Positions 16,155 through 26,232 of a stretch of 64,000 nucleotides of DNA are shown here, one piece after another. The DNA is from Bog-257 sp963805985 (GTDB taxonomy: Bacteria; Acidobacteriota; Terriglobia; Terriglobales; Acidobacteriaceae). The first letter of the stretch is position 1, and each line of letters begins with the position of its first letter. The notes under the pieces are model-generated. The model was given only the letters and a program-made list of their open reading frames with translations, had not been told where the DNA came from and did no database searches. Made by a program: the position numbers and the translations under genes. The stretch covers positions 372,001-436,000 of the forward strand of contig CAWDWG010000005.1 in the NCBI GenBank assembly GCA_963805985.1, in the 5' to 3' direction.

Positions 16155-19100
16155 CTAGTCTTCCGCACGCTTCGCTTCCCGGCTGCCGTGAATCATGGCA
16201 AAAACCGTGGGCACGAAGAACAACGTTGCGACGGTTGCAAACATCAGGCCGCCGATGACCGCGCGGCCCAGCGGCGCGTTCTGCTCACCACCTTCGCCCA
16301 GGCCCAGCGCCATGGGCAGCATGCCGATAATCATGGCCAGCGCCGTCATCAGTACCGGGCGCATACGCGTGTAACCCGCTTCCAGCGCCGATTGCGCGGC
16401 GGGTATTCCGGCTCGCATGCGATCGCGCGCGAAGGAAACCATCAGGATCGAGTTGGCAGTGGCGACGCCCATGCACATGACCGCTCCGGTCAGCGACGGC
16501 ACATTCAGCGTGGTGTGCGACAGCAACAGCATCCAGCAGATGCCGGCCAGCGCGCCGGGCAAGGCGGTGATGATGATGAACGGATCGAGCCACGACTGGA
16601 AGTTCACCACGATCAGGAAATAGACCAGAACGATGGCGCAGAGCAGCCCCACGCCCAATCCGATGAATGAGCTCGTCATCGTGACCACCTGGCCGCGAAC
16701 AATCATCTGCGTGCCGCGCGGCAGTTGCTGGCGGAAAGGCTGCAGCACGCGATTGACATCGCGCATGACGCCGCCCAGGTCGCGTCCCTGCGTGCTGGCG
16801 TAGACGTCAATCACCGGCTGCACGTTGTAATGCGAGACCACGGCCGCACGAGTGACCGGACTCAACTGCACCAGGTTCCCCAGCACCTGCGGATTCGGAT
16901 TGCTGGGATTGTTCACCGACGTGGACATCAGGTCCTGCAGCGAGCTGACACGATACTGCGGCGACTGCACCGCGACCTGGTAGGTGACGCCGTTACCGCT
17001 GTTCAGCCAGAAGTTGGGCGTGGTCTGGAAGCTGCCGCTGAGCGAAACCAGTACATTCTGCGCCACGTTCTGCGCGGTCATGCCCACTTGCGCGATGCGC
17101 GTGCGCTGAATGTCCATGTGCAGCGTCGGCAGGTTCAACAGTTGCTGCACGTGAACGTCGGCCGTGCCGGGGATCAGCCGCACCCGGTTGGAAATTCGCT
17201 CGGCGATCGTGTAATTCGTCGCCATGTCGGGGCCGATCAGCTGCACATCGATGGGCGCGGGCAGGCCGAAGTTCAAGATTTGCGTGACAATGTCGGCCGG
17301 CTGAAAGAAGAACTCCACTCCCGGAAAATGCTTGGGCAGATTCTCGCGCAGCCTGTGAATATAGCCGGCGGTGGGGTGGTGATGTTCCTGGTTGAGGCCC
17401 ACAAGAATCTCCGCATCGCTGGTGCCGATGACGCCCGAGTTGCTGTACGTAAGATTGATGCCGGAGTTGGGCAGGCCGATGTTGTCGAGAACTGTGACCA
17501 ACTCGTCTTTCGGGATCTGAGTGCGGAGATAGGATTCGATTTCATCGCACAGCCGCGCCGTCTCTTCCACGCGCAGACCGGGGTGGGCGCGAATGTGCAG
17601 GCGCATTTGCCCGGCATCGACGCTGGGAAAGAAATCCTGGCCCAGGAAGAACACCAGCCCCATCGATAACACGCAAAATGCCAGGAAGCATGCCGCGAAC
17701 ATCTTGCGGTGCTCCATGGTCGTTTCCAGCAGCTGGTAGTAGCTGGCGCGGAAGTTGTCGAAGCCCCGTTCGAAGCGCCGCTGATAACGCCCGAAGAACG
17801 TTTTGGCTGACTCCTCACGATGCTCGTGGCCGCGCATGATGTACATCACCAGCGTGGGAATCAAAGTTCGCGATAGGAAGTAGGACGCGAGCATCGCGAA
17901 CACCACGGCTTCCGCCAGCGGCACGAACAGGAAGCGCGCCACGCCTGTCAGAAAGAACATGGGGACGAACACGATGCAGATGGAGAGCGTCGAGACAAGG
18001 GCGGGCACGGCGATCTGCGACGCGCCATCCAGAATCGCCTGCTTCATCTCCTTGCCCTGGGCAAGGTTGCGCTCGATGTTCTCGATTTCCACCGTCGCGT
18101 CGTCAACCAATATGCCGACGGCGAGCGCCAGACCTCCCAGCGTCATGATGTTGATGGTCTCGCCCAGCGCGCTGAGCAGCAGCACGGAAACGAAGATCGA
18201 GAGCGGAATGGAAATCGAGATGACGATGGTCGGGCGCCAGTCGCCGAGGAAGATCAGGATCATGACCGCGGTGAGCGCCGCGGCAATCAGCGCCTCGCGC
18301 AGCACGCCGTTGATAGAGGCGCGCACAAACAGCGACTGATCGAACAGCGGCTTGACCGTGATCCCTTTCGGCAGTGCCTGCAGCGCGACCGGAACGATGC
18401 TCTTGATCGCGTTAACGATGGTAATGGTCGAGCCGCCGCCCACCTTGTACATCGACATCAGCACGCCGTGCACGCCATCCTGGCGCACGATGTTGGTCTG
18501 TGGCGCAAATCCATCGCGTACGTGGGCCACGTCGCGCATGTAAATGGTGGCACCGTTCACCTGCTTCACCGGCAGATCGTTCAGATCGGCGATGTTCTTG
18601 GGCGCGCTGTTCATCTCCACCTGGTACTCGATGGAGCCGATCTTGGCGGTACCGGAGGGAGTGATGACGTTTTGCGCGTTGACGGCGTTGACTACGTCGG
18701 CGGGCGACAGACCCAGCGCCTGGAGCCGCGGCATGTCGAGATCGACTTGCACCTGGCGAATCTTGCCGCCGTAGGGATACGGCGTCGCTGCTCCCTGCAC
18801 GGTCGCCAACTGAGTGCGCAGGAAGTTCTGGCCGAGGTCGAACAGCGTCTGGTCAGGCAGCGTCTTGCTGCTGAGGCCGAGCTGGACGATCGGGGTGGTC
18901 GATGCGGTGTACTGAATGATCAGCGGCGGCGTGGATCCTGGCGGCAGGCTGCGCAGAATGGTCTGCATGGCGGCTGTGGTCTGCGCCAGTGCAGTCTGAA
19001 TGTTGACGCCCGGCTGAAAGTAAATCTTGACCACGCCGTAGCTGTAGACCGATTGCGACTCGATGTGCTCGATGTTGTTGACGGTGACGGTGGCGATGCG

Positions 19101-19304
19101 CTCCGAGTTGGAGACAATGCGGTCGGCCATCTCCTGCGGCGCAAAGCCGGTGAAGTTCCACAGCACGCTGACTACGGGAATGTTGATGTCGGGAAAAATA
19201 TCGACCGGGGTGCGAACGACGGCCAGCGGCATCAGCAGGATGATGACCAGGGCCATGACCACGAAGGTATAAGGACGCCGTAGCGCTAGAGCAACAATCC
19301 ACAT
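16155..19304 (-). CDS. RND multidrug efflux permease (HAE1/AcrB-like)
   Basis: A 1049-residue inner-membrane proton-driven exporter with twelve predicted helices and two large periplasmic loops (about residues 35-340 and 560-870). The paired aspartates of the proton relay are present in transmembrane helix 4 (GILVDDATVEIENIE). At the place of AcrB Lys940 (SAKNAIL) this protein has Ala (ATANSIL), a difference seen in AcrB relatives with another relay layout. The N-terminus (MWIVALALRRPYTFVVMALV) is typical. It is the first gene of the efflux operon and is probably repressed by the divergent TetR protein. Confidence 0.94.
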   Translation of the reverse strand: MWIVALALRRPYTFVVMALVIILLMPLAVVRTPVDIFPDINIPVVSVLWNFTGFAPQEMADRIVSNSERIATVTVNNIEHIESQSVYSYGVVKIYFQPGVNIQTALAQTTAAMQTILRSLPPGSTPPLIIQYTASTTPIVQLGLSSKTLPDQTLFDLGQNFLRTQLATVQGAATPYPYGGKIRQVQVDLDMPRLQALGLSPADVVNAVNAQNVITPSGTAKIGSIEYQVEMNSAPKNIADLNDLPVKQVNGATIYMRDVAHVRDGFAPQTNIVRQDGVHGVLMSMYKVGGGSTITIVNAIKSIVPVALQALPKGITVKPLFDQSLFVRASINGVLREALIAAALTAVMILIFLGDWRPTIVISISIPLSIFVSVLLLSALGETINIMTLGGLALAVGILVDDATVEIENIERNLAQGKEMKQAILDGASQIAVPALVSTLSICIVFVPMFFLTGVARFLFVPLAEAVVFAMLASYFLSRTLIPTLVMYIMRGHEHREESAKTFFGRYQRRFERGFDNFRASYYQLLETTMEHRKMFAACFLAFCVLSMGLVFFLGQDFFPSVDAGQMRLHIRAHPGLRVEETARLCDEIESYLRTQIPKDELVTVLDNIGLPNSGINLTYSNSGVIGTSDAEILVGLNQEHHHPTAGYIHRLRENLPKHFPGVEFFFQPADIVTQILNFGLPAPIDVQLIGPDMATNYTIAERISNRVRLIPGTADVHVQQLLNLPTLHMDIQRTRIAQVGMTAQNVAQNVLVSLSGSFQTTPNFWLNSGNGVTYQVAVQSPQYRVSSLQDLMSTSVNNPSNPNPQVLGNLVQLSPVTRAAVVSHYNVQPVIDVYASTQGRDLGGVMRDVNRVLQPFRQQLPRGTQMIVRGQVVTMTSSFIGLGVGLLCAIVLVYFLIVVNFQSWLDPFIIITALPGALAGICWMLLLSHTTLNVPSLTGAVMCMGVATANSILMVSFARDRMRAGIPAAQSALEAGYTRMRPVLMTALAMIIGMLPMALGLGEGGEQNAPLGRAVIGGLMFATVATLFFVPTVFAMIHGSREAKRAED

Positions 19305-19381
19305 CGAGCCAGTTTTTCTCCCGGAAGCTGAATCGGCGCACCAGGGTGCGGAAGGAAATCGCCGTCGTGTTACAGACTATG

Positions 19382-19399
19382 ATACGATACGTAGCGTAT
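19382..19399. promoter_or_regulatory. 18-bp palindromic operator, probable TetR binding site
   Basis: ATACGATACGTAGCGTAT is an inverted repeat with a single mismatched pair (half-sites ATACGATAC and ATACGCTAC). It lies in the 133-bp gap between the divergent RND operon and the tetR gene. Position and symmetry fit an autoregulatory TetR-family operator. Confidence 0.7.
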
Positions 19400-19437
19400 T
19401 AGATTCAATAAGGTCTGGGCCGAGCCGCTAAAAGGGC

Positions 19438-20118
19438 ATGACAATTTCCCGACAAAAGCCAGCCGGGCTGCGCAATGGCAAACGGCCGCCGGGCCGGCCG
19501 CGCAGCGAAAACGCCCGCCAGGCTATTCTGCGCAGCACCCTAAAGCTGCTGCGCAAAGGCAGCTTCGGCCAGCTTTCCATTGAGGCTATCGCCGCCGACG
19601 CGGGCGTGGGCAAGGCTACCGTGTATCGCTGGTGGCCGAGCAAGGGCGCTTTGGTGGTCGATGCGTTTGCCCTGAGCACAGAAGAAGAGCTGCATTTCCC
19701 TGACAGTGGATCGGTCTATCGCGATATGAGCTTCCAGATGAACCGATTTCTTGGAGTCCTGCACTCGCCTCGCGGTTGCATCGTGCGGGCCATCCTGGGC
19801 GCGGGGCAATCCGATCACGACTTGCTGGAGGAGTTTCGTAAGCGCCTGCTGCGCCCGCGGCGGCAGGAAGCCTACGAGGCCTTGCGGCGCGGCATCGAGC
19901 GCGGCGAGCTGCCTGAGGATCTCGATCTGGACTTGGTGCTGGATACGCTCTATGGCGCGATCTACATGCGCTTCCTCATCCGGCATGACAAGCTCAGTGA
20001 AAATTATGTGAATGAAGTCTGCCGGATGGTGTTGGAGGGAGCGGCGCACCAGGCTTCACCGGCGCTTACCCAGGGCGCGAAGAAAAACGGCCGTGCCGCC
20101 GTCCTCTCCGGCAAGTAG
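19438..20118 (+). CDS. TetR/AcrR family transcriptional regulator
   Basis: A 226-residue regulator. A basic N-terminal tail (RPPGRPRSENARQAI) leads into a TetR helix-turn-helix at about residues 27-72, with the signature FGQLSIEAIAADAGVGKATVYRWWPSKGALV. The C-terminal ligand domain resembles the TetR_C group that follows RSENARQ-type N-termini. It is divergent from the RND operon and likely represses that operon and itself through the palindrome at 19382. The inducer is unknown. Confidence 0.9.
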   Translation: MTISRQKPAGLRNGKRPPGRPRSENARQAILRSTLKLLRKGSFGQLSIEAIAADAGVGKATVYRWWPSKGALVVDAFALSTEEELHFPDSGSVYRDMSFQMNRFLGVLHSPRGCIVRAILGAGQSDHDLLEEFRKRLLRPRRQEAYEALRRGIERGELPEDLDLDLVLDTLYGAIYMRFLIRHDKLSENYVNEVCRMVLEGAAHQASPALTQGAKKNGRAAVLSGK

Positions 20119-20185
20119 GGAGGCCGTCCGCTATCGCCGCCCGCCTGCCAGTTAATTCACCCCGCTGACGGCTCTGGGCCGCCAC

Positions 20186-20989
20186 TCACAAACTCGCCAC
20201 CGATCCACCATCCACACGCAGATTCGTACCATTGATAAACGAAGCCCGCTCCGACGCGAGGAATACCACCGCCGAAGCGACCTCCGCGCTCTCGCCCGGA
20301 CGCTTCAGCTCGATGTGCGGGCGGTTCTTGGCCAGAAATCCCGCAATCGCCTCGTCCAGACTGACGCCCTGTTCTGTGGCCAGTTTCTGCAGCATCGAGG
20401 AGAGCAGCGGCGTCATGATGAATGCCGGCGAAACGGTATTCACCAGAATTCCTTCGGTCGCATAGGCCTTCGACAGACTCTTGGTCAGGTTATTCATCGC
20501 AGCCTTGGACGCGTTGTAGTGTGGCATGAAGCCGTCCGGCTGCGTCCCCGATTCGCTGGAGATGTTGATGATGCGTCCCCACTTCTGCTTCTGCATGTGC
20601 GGCAGAGCGGCGCGCGTGGCGCGTACCGCCGACAGGACGTTCAGGTTAAGAATATCGAGCCAATCGTCGTCGGTGAGATCGTGGAAGGCGGCAAAGGCGC
20701 CGACGCCTCCCGCGTTATTCACCAGTACGTGAATCGTGCCAAAACGCTTCACGGTTTCCTCGACCATGCGGAGATTGTCCTCGGCCTTGGACGCGTCGGC
20801 GGTAATGGCGATCACTTCAGCTTTGGTTGCCGCGCTGATCTGGCGCGCCGTTTTCTGCAATTCATCAGTCCGGCGCGCGGTGATGGCGACCTTTGACCCT
20901 TCGGCGGCGAAGGCTTCGGCGATGGCCCTGCCGATTCCCTGGCTGGCCGCGGTTACGAGAACAACTTTGTCTTGCAGTTCGAGATTCAT
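20186..20989 (-). CDS. short-chain dehydrogenase/reductase (FabG-like)
   Basis: A 267-residue classical SDR. The cofactor motif TAASQGIG is at residues 13-20, NNAG at 91-94, the structural Asn at about 116, catalytic Ser144/145, and the Tyr158-x3-Lys162 pair in YNASK. Arg39/Arg40 after the second strand suggests NADP(H) preference. It resembles the 3-oxoacyl-reductase-like SDRs with an inserted loop near residues 205-235. The substrate is unknown, and no fatty-acid genes are adjacent. Confidence 0.88.
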   Translation of the reverse strand: MNLELQDKVVLVTAASQGIGRAIAEAFAAEGSKVAITARRTDELQKTARQISAATKAEVIAITADASKAEDNLRMVEETVKRFGTIHVLVNNAGGVGAFAAFHDLTDDDWLDILNLNVLSAVRATRAALPHMQKQKWGRIINISSESGTQPDGFMPHYNASKAAMNNLTKSLSKAYATEGILVNTVSPAFIMTPLLSSMLQKLATEQGVSLDEAIAGFLAKNRPHIELKRPGESAEVASAVVFLASERASFINGTNLRVDGGSVASL

Positions 20990-21067
20990 CGAGCGTGCTC
21001 CCGCAAGATGAGATTCAGCTCGCGGTAAGAAAGGTGCGGAAGCGCGGATCGTACGAATCTGCGTCGC

Positions 21068-21475
21068 TCAGGCGATCCCTTTGGCGTTCAGCGCCGGACC
21101 GTAATGTTTGTCGACCACCAGGATGTGATGCTTGAGCCAGCCGGAGAGGAAATCAAAAAGCTCCAGCGAGATGCCGATTTTTCCCGTCTTGAGCTCCTGC
21201 ATCACGGTGCCCACCTTGGCGGTAAATTTGCGATGCTCGTCCAGGTGCGTCTGGAAGTTGGCATATTGTATTTTCCGCATCGCCACTTCTTCGGCCGCGA
21301 AGTGACGCTGGGCGTAGGCCACCAGCCGGTTCAGCACGCCCTGCAACACCTGCTGGCCTTGGCCCGCCGTCATGCCGTCGTAAAGTTCGTTGAGGATGTC
21401 GATGAGCTGCTGATGGTCGGTGTCGAACTGTTTGACGCTGACGCTGTAGCTGGCGTCCCACTTGAATTGCGACAT
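21068..21475 (-). CDS. bacteriohemerythrin
   Basis: A 135-residue oxygen-binding di-iron protein. All ligands are visible: His21, His58 and Glu62 (HFAAE), His77 and His81 (HLDEH), His117 and Asp122 (HILVVD). The start at 21475 was chosen because GGAGA precedes it at a normal distance and it gives the family N-terminus MSQFKWDASYSVSV; upstream Met codons at 21487 and 21532 are possible. It may store, sense or deliver O2. It stands alone between an SDR gene and the coiled-coil protein. Confidence 0.93.
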   Translation of the reverse strand: MSQFKWDASYSVSVKQFDTDHQQLIDILNELYDGMTAGQGQQVLQGVLNRLVAYAQRHFAAEEVAMRKIQYANFQTHLDEHRKFTAKVGTVMQELKTGKIGISLELFDFLSGWLKHHILVVDKHYGPALNAKGIA

Positions 21476-21668
21476 GGTGTTCTCCATGCCAATCATCGGC
21501 AGCTCTGGTCGAGGCTTGAGGGACCTCGGCACTCACCGATGCAGTGGTCGCCAGCGGCTAAAGTGATTTGATTACCATGAAAGAGCTACATTCCATGTGC
21601 GCCTATACGGACTGTTTAACTTTTTCTTGACATGGTTAGACATCAAGAGTAACCTCATTTCTGTTGTG

Positions 21669-22178
21669 ATGTTTGATTACGAAAAAACCCGCGAAAATGC
21701 ACTCCGACGACAGCAGGAGATTGCAGCCCGTCAAAAGGAGATCGCTACACAGAAAAGACAACTGGACGACGAAGCCAGCCAACTCCATAAAGAATCGGTC
21801 GGCCTTGAGCAGATCATTGAGGGCGTGGACTTCATGTCGAACGACATCCCGCCCGACCTTGAAGAGCGTGGTTTTACGGATCAGATTCGCGGAATCCTCA
21901 GCATGACCAATTCTCATCTTGTTCCAACTCAGATTCGGGACGCCTTGATGAATGCTGGCGTCACTGGAAGCTCGCCCAAGAATCTCTTGATTAGTGTTCA
22001 CACCGTGTTGGGCCGAATCGCAGACGAGTTGGACATGATTACAACGACCGAAGGAAAAACCGCGTACAAACGCAAACCGACCGCACGCGGCGCTCCTCAA
22101 CGTGCCTACGTTCCGAGAGGCAGTTTGGCGGAGAAATTCTTTGCCGAAGATGACGCAAAGAAGCGCAAACGGGATTGA
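21669..22178 (+). CDS. coiled-coil plus winged-helix-like hypothetical protein
   Basis: A 169-residue protein. Residues 1-50 form a strongly charged heptad-like helix (KTRENALRRQQEIAARQKEIATQKRQL). Residues about 70-130 resemble a small winged helix: SHLVPTQIRDALMNAGVTGSSPKNLLISVHTVLGRIADELDMI, a HARE-HTH-like pattern. The C-terminus is basic. The longer ORF start at 21597 is less likely, because the ATG at 21669 (MFDYEK) begins the regular helix. The local GC is lower than in the neighbours and a decayed IS element lies just downstream, so transfer is possible. DNA binding is a guess. Confidence 0.6.
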   Translation: MFDYEKTRENALRRQQEIAARQKEIATQKRQLDDEASQLHKESVGLEQIIEGVDFMSNDIPPDLEERGFTDQIRGILSMTNSHLVPTQIRDALMNAGVTGSSPKNLLISVHTVLGRIADELDMITTTEGKTAYKRKPTARGAPQRAYVPRGSLAEKFFAEDDAKKRKRD

Positions 22179-22247
22179 TTTCTGGAGTGAAATACGAACC
22201 GCCCCAACGTGGAGAGACGCTGGAGCGGCTAGAGAAAGGAATGAGCA

Positions 22248-22319
22248 ATGACGATCACAATTCAGATTGTCTTCACTGCTCGCGGCCCCACGGTGGATGT
22301 ATCCGTTCGCCCACCATAG
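22248..22319 (+). other. possible 23-codon micro-ORF
   Basis: MTITIQIVFTARGPTVDVSVRPP begins at an ATG preceded by AAAGGA with about 7 bp spacing. The ribosome-binding site is good, but the ORF is too short to judge as a gene. The rest of the 281-bp gap before the transposase shows nothing clear. Confidence 0.2.
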
Positions 22320-22459
22320 TCTATAACCCGTAACACTTAGCGCCCCGCTTCCCGCGTCAACGGGTTGCGGGGCTAACTCAAACCCGGATCGCGCTCCAAG
22401 CCTGAGCCTCAACCTGATTGTAGGCGCTTTCTCCAGCAAAACACAACGGAGAAAGTCCA

Positions 22460-23415
22460 ATGACCTGCATCAGATGTCAGCACGGCCAAACCAAACGGTA
22501 TGGCTACGTCGGCAAACAGCGCGTTCCCCGTTACCGCTGCCTGTTCTGCAAAACCACCTTCGTAGAACCCCGCGTTAAGCCTCTGGATCGCCACTACACA
22601 CCGCTCGACAAGGCCACCCAGGTATTGCACCTGATGCTGGAAGGCTGCTCTGTTCGCAGCATTGAGCGGCTGACTGGCGTTCACCGCGACACGATCTTGG
22701 CTCTGATGAATACGGCAGCGAGTAAAGCCGCTGAATCGTTCAACTCGCTGGTGCGCGACGTGCCTGTGCAGAGAGTTCAAGCTGACGAGGTTTGGTGCTT
22801 TACCCACACCAAAGAAGGCCACCTGCGCAACGACGCGCCCACCGAGTGGGGCCACACCTACGTCTGAGTTGCGCTCGACGCTGATTCACAAGCTGGTACT
22901 GTCGCTACCACATTGGCAAACGCGGCCATGCCGATGCTTTCAAGATTTATTGAGGACTTGGACAAGCGCGTGAAACACCGCTTTCAACTCACGACGGACG
23001 GTCACACCGCCTATCTGGAGCCGGTTGAGACGGTCTTGGGTATGCGTGTCGATTACGCCATGCTGGTGAAGAGTCTTTGCCACACCTGCGAACAGCGGCC
23101 CGGACTGGTACGGCACCGGCAAGATTCGGGATCTTGATCCCAAAAGACATCATTGGGACACCTGACCCGGAGCACATCAGCACCAGCTACGTTGAGCGGT
23201 CGAATTTGACTTTGCGTATGCACCTGAGACGCTTTACCCGTTTGACTAATGCATTCTCGAAAAAAGCTGGATAACCTGAAAGCCGCCGTCGCCCTTTACA
23301 TGGCATGGCATAATTTCTGCCGCGTACACGGAACCTGAAAGTCACTCCCGCAATGGAGGCGGGGTTGACTGACCACGTTTGGAAACTGGAGGAGTTGTTG
23401 AGTTTTGCGGCGTGA
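22460..23415 (+). pseudogene. IS1-family transposase, decayed
   Basis: The N-terminal zinc finger (CIRCQHGQTKRYGYVGKQRVPRYRC..C) and catalytic-domain start (VQADEVWCF) identify an IS1-family transposase. An in-frame TGA at 22865-22867 sits where relatives have Trp (V-W-VALDAD), so it looks like a TGG-to-TGA nonsense change. Coding then resumes: VALDADSQAGTVATT, RFQLTTDGHTAYLE, DYAMLVK. After about 23060-23130 the frame shifts to ...IIGTPDPEHISTSYVERSNLTLRM. It shifts again at the A-run near 23262, where KLDNLKAAVALYMAWHNFCRVHGT continues in another frame. Near 23336 the end (VTPAMEAGLTDHVWKLEELL) needs one more shift. At least one nonsense and three frame changes make it non-functional. Clear terminal inverted repeats were not found. 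Confidence 0.85.
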
Positions 23416-23470
23416 CGAGGAACTTACGCAGAGACCGCTCTCGGCGTGCTGCTTCCTCGTTTACCCACCA

Positions 23471-23478
23471 AAAGGAGG
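23471..23478 (+). promoter_or_regulatory. strong ribosome-binding site deciding a TTG start
   Basis: AAAGGAGG lies 6 bp upstream of the TTG at 23485. It is a near-perfect anti-16S match and is the reason for choosing the TTG start of the zinc-ribbon gene. Confidence 0.6.
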
Positions 23479-23484
23479 CACTAT

Positions 23485-23973
23485 TTGCCGGGATCATTAA
23501 AACAAGTGACGTGTCCAGATTGCCAACAGCCCACTCTAATCCGAGCCTCCACGCTAGCAAGAATGTCCGGGCGTCTGCTTGGGTCATCCAAGTATGACGA
23601 CGAAATACCTTTTGCATGTCCGCATTGCAGGCGTCTTGGGCTTGGCTTCGTTGCATCGGAGCAGCGTTCGTCCGATATAGCGGATCAATCAAAACCATCC
23701 GCCGATATAACCGAGTTCTCCATAGCTCTGCAATGCGCCCAAAAAGGCTGCACGTCTCCCGTCGTAGTGCTCGCGCCAATGACCGCCGCCAGAGATAAAC
23801 ATCAAGTTCGTGTTCAAGTTCAGGGTTGGGTGTACTCCAAAGCTCGCGCGGGCGCACTAGCATCACCCTCGCTCCGTCTTATACAATCACTGGTTTCCTA
23901 CTGTTACGCCATCCTTGTAAGGAGTAGACAACTCCCGACAACTCGGAGTGCTTCGTTCTTGAACCCGCCCTAG
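23485..23973 (+). CDS. zinc-ribbon hypothetical protein with TTG start
   Basis: A 162-residue protein read from TTG. CPDC (about residue 10) and CPHC (about residue 44) form a probable zinc ribbon; a third pair CAQKGC follows near residue 80. The stretch VVVLAPMTAARDKHQVRVQVQGWVYSKARA resembles a beta-rich continuation. The last 50 residues are less convincing and might be non-native after a frame change. It follows the dead transposase by 70 bp. No function can be named. Confidence 0.5.
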   Translation: MPGSLKQVTCPDCQQPTLIRASTLARMSGRLLGSSKYDDEIPFACPHCRRLGLGFVASEQRSSDIADQSKPSADITEFSIALQCAQKGCTSPVVVLAPMTAARDKHQVRVQVQGWVYSKARAGALASPSLRLIQSLVSYCYAILVRSRQLPTTRSASFLNPP

Positions 23974-24042
23974 CCAACAGAGGGCTACAGTGGTGCACTC
24001 AGGTTTAAGAACTGGTACCCAGCTCGGGATCGTTATACCAAC

Positions 24043-25217
<1,175 letters not shown>

Positions 25218-25221
<4 letters not shown>

Positions 25222-26099
25222 GCATTCTAGTCGACAAGTCGACGCGCCTGCTGGTGCAGGGATTGACGGGACGCGAAGGCACGTTCCACTCGAAGAACGC
25301 CGCCGCCTACGGCACCAATGTCGTCGGAGGCGTGACTCCCGGCAAGGGCGGCACCACGCACGAGGGCTGGCCCATCTTCAACACGGTTCGCGAAGCCGTG
25401 GAGAAGACCGGCGCCAACGCGACCGTGATCTTCGTTCCCCCGCCGGGCGCGGCCGATGCCATTATGGAAGCGGCCGACGCGGGCATCGCGCTGATCGTCT
25501 GCATCACCGAAGGCATTCCGGCGATGGACATGGTCAACGCATGGGAGTTCCTGAAGGGCCGGAACTCGCGGCTGATCGGTCCGAACTGTCCGGGCATCAT
25601 CTCTCCGGGCAAATGCAAGATCGGCATCATGCCGGCGCACATTCACAAAGAAGGCCACGTCGGCATCGTCTCGCGCTCGGGCACGCTGACGTACGAAGCG
25701 GTGCATCAGCTGACCACCCGCGGCATTGGGCAGTCGACCGCGATCGGCATCGGCGGCGACCCGATCATTGGCACGAACTTCACCGATGCGATCCGGCTGT
25801 TCAACGAAGATCCGGAGACGGAAGCGATCATCATGATCGGCGAGATTGGCGGCAGCGCGGAAGAGACCGCGGCTGAGTACATCAAGCAGAACGTGCGCAA
25901 GCCGGTGGTGGGCTTCATCGCCGGACGCACCGCGCCTCCGGGACGCCGCATGGGACATGCGGGCGCGATCATCTCCGGCGGCAAAGGAACGGCGGCGGAG
26001 AAGATCAAGGCGATGGAAGCAGCGGGCATTCACGTCGCGCAGTCACCGGCCGACATCGGCGAGACGCTGGTCAAGGCGCAAGCGGCGATGATGAAGTGA
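25218..26099 (+). CDS. sucD: succinyl-CoA synthetase alpha subunit
   Basis: The 293-residue alpha subunit, which binds CoA and carries the phospho-histidine intermediate. The Rossmann start is VQGLTGREGTFHSKNAAAYGT. IGPNCPGIISPGKCKIGIMP and SRSGTLTYEAV follow, and the active His247 lies in GHAGAIISGGKGTA. It works as a complex with the SucC protein encoded immediately upstream. Confidence 0.97.
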
Positions 26100-26121
26100 G
26101 GCGGCTCTTCGCCGTTCGCTC

Positions 26122-26141
26122 TTCGCTTTTCGCCAGAGGGC
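26122..26141 (+). repeat. left arm of a 20-bp inverted repeat flanking a small gene
   Basis: TTCGCTTTTCGCCAGAGGGC is matched with one mismatch, in inverted orientation, by 26606-26625. The two arms bracket the exported protein at 26233-26595. Confidence 0.6.
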
Positions 26142-26214
26142 GGGTAGAGCTGGCCTTGAGGCCAGCGTCGCGGCGCATTCAATAATGTGAGTCGGCTTTC
26201 AGCCGACGCCACGA
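26142..26214. repeat. composite dispersed palindromic repeat
   Basis: GGGTAGAGCTGGCCTTGAGGCCAGCG is followed by GAGTCGGCTTTCAGCCGAC and GCCACG. The same two-part arrangement recurs at 34719-34795. Confidence 0.65.
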
Positions 26215-26232
26215 CAGGCAAGATGAAGAAGT

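Noticed and set aside
14778..16670. 630-codon open frame on the + strand opposite the RND fusion protein and permease
   Set aside because: It is an antisense shadow caused by high GC. The protein has no family features, while the minus-strand genes are clear.
22865..22867. TGA possibly read as Trp (recoded stop) in the IS1-family transposase
   Set aside because: The gene also has several frame changes, and other genes in the window use TGA as a normal stop.
23342..23866. 174-codon minus-strand frame across the transposase end and the zinc-ribbon gene
   Set aside because: It overlaps the transposase remnant on the opposite strand and has no ribosome-binding site or recognisable motif.
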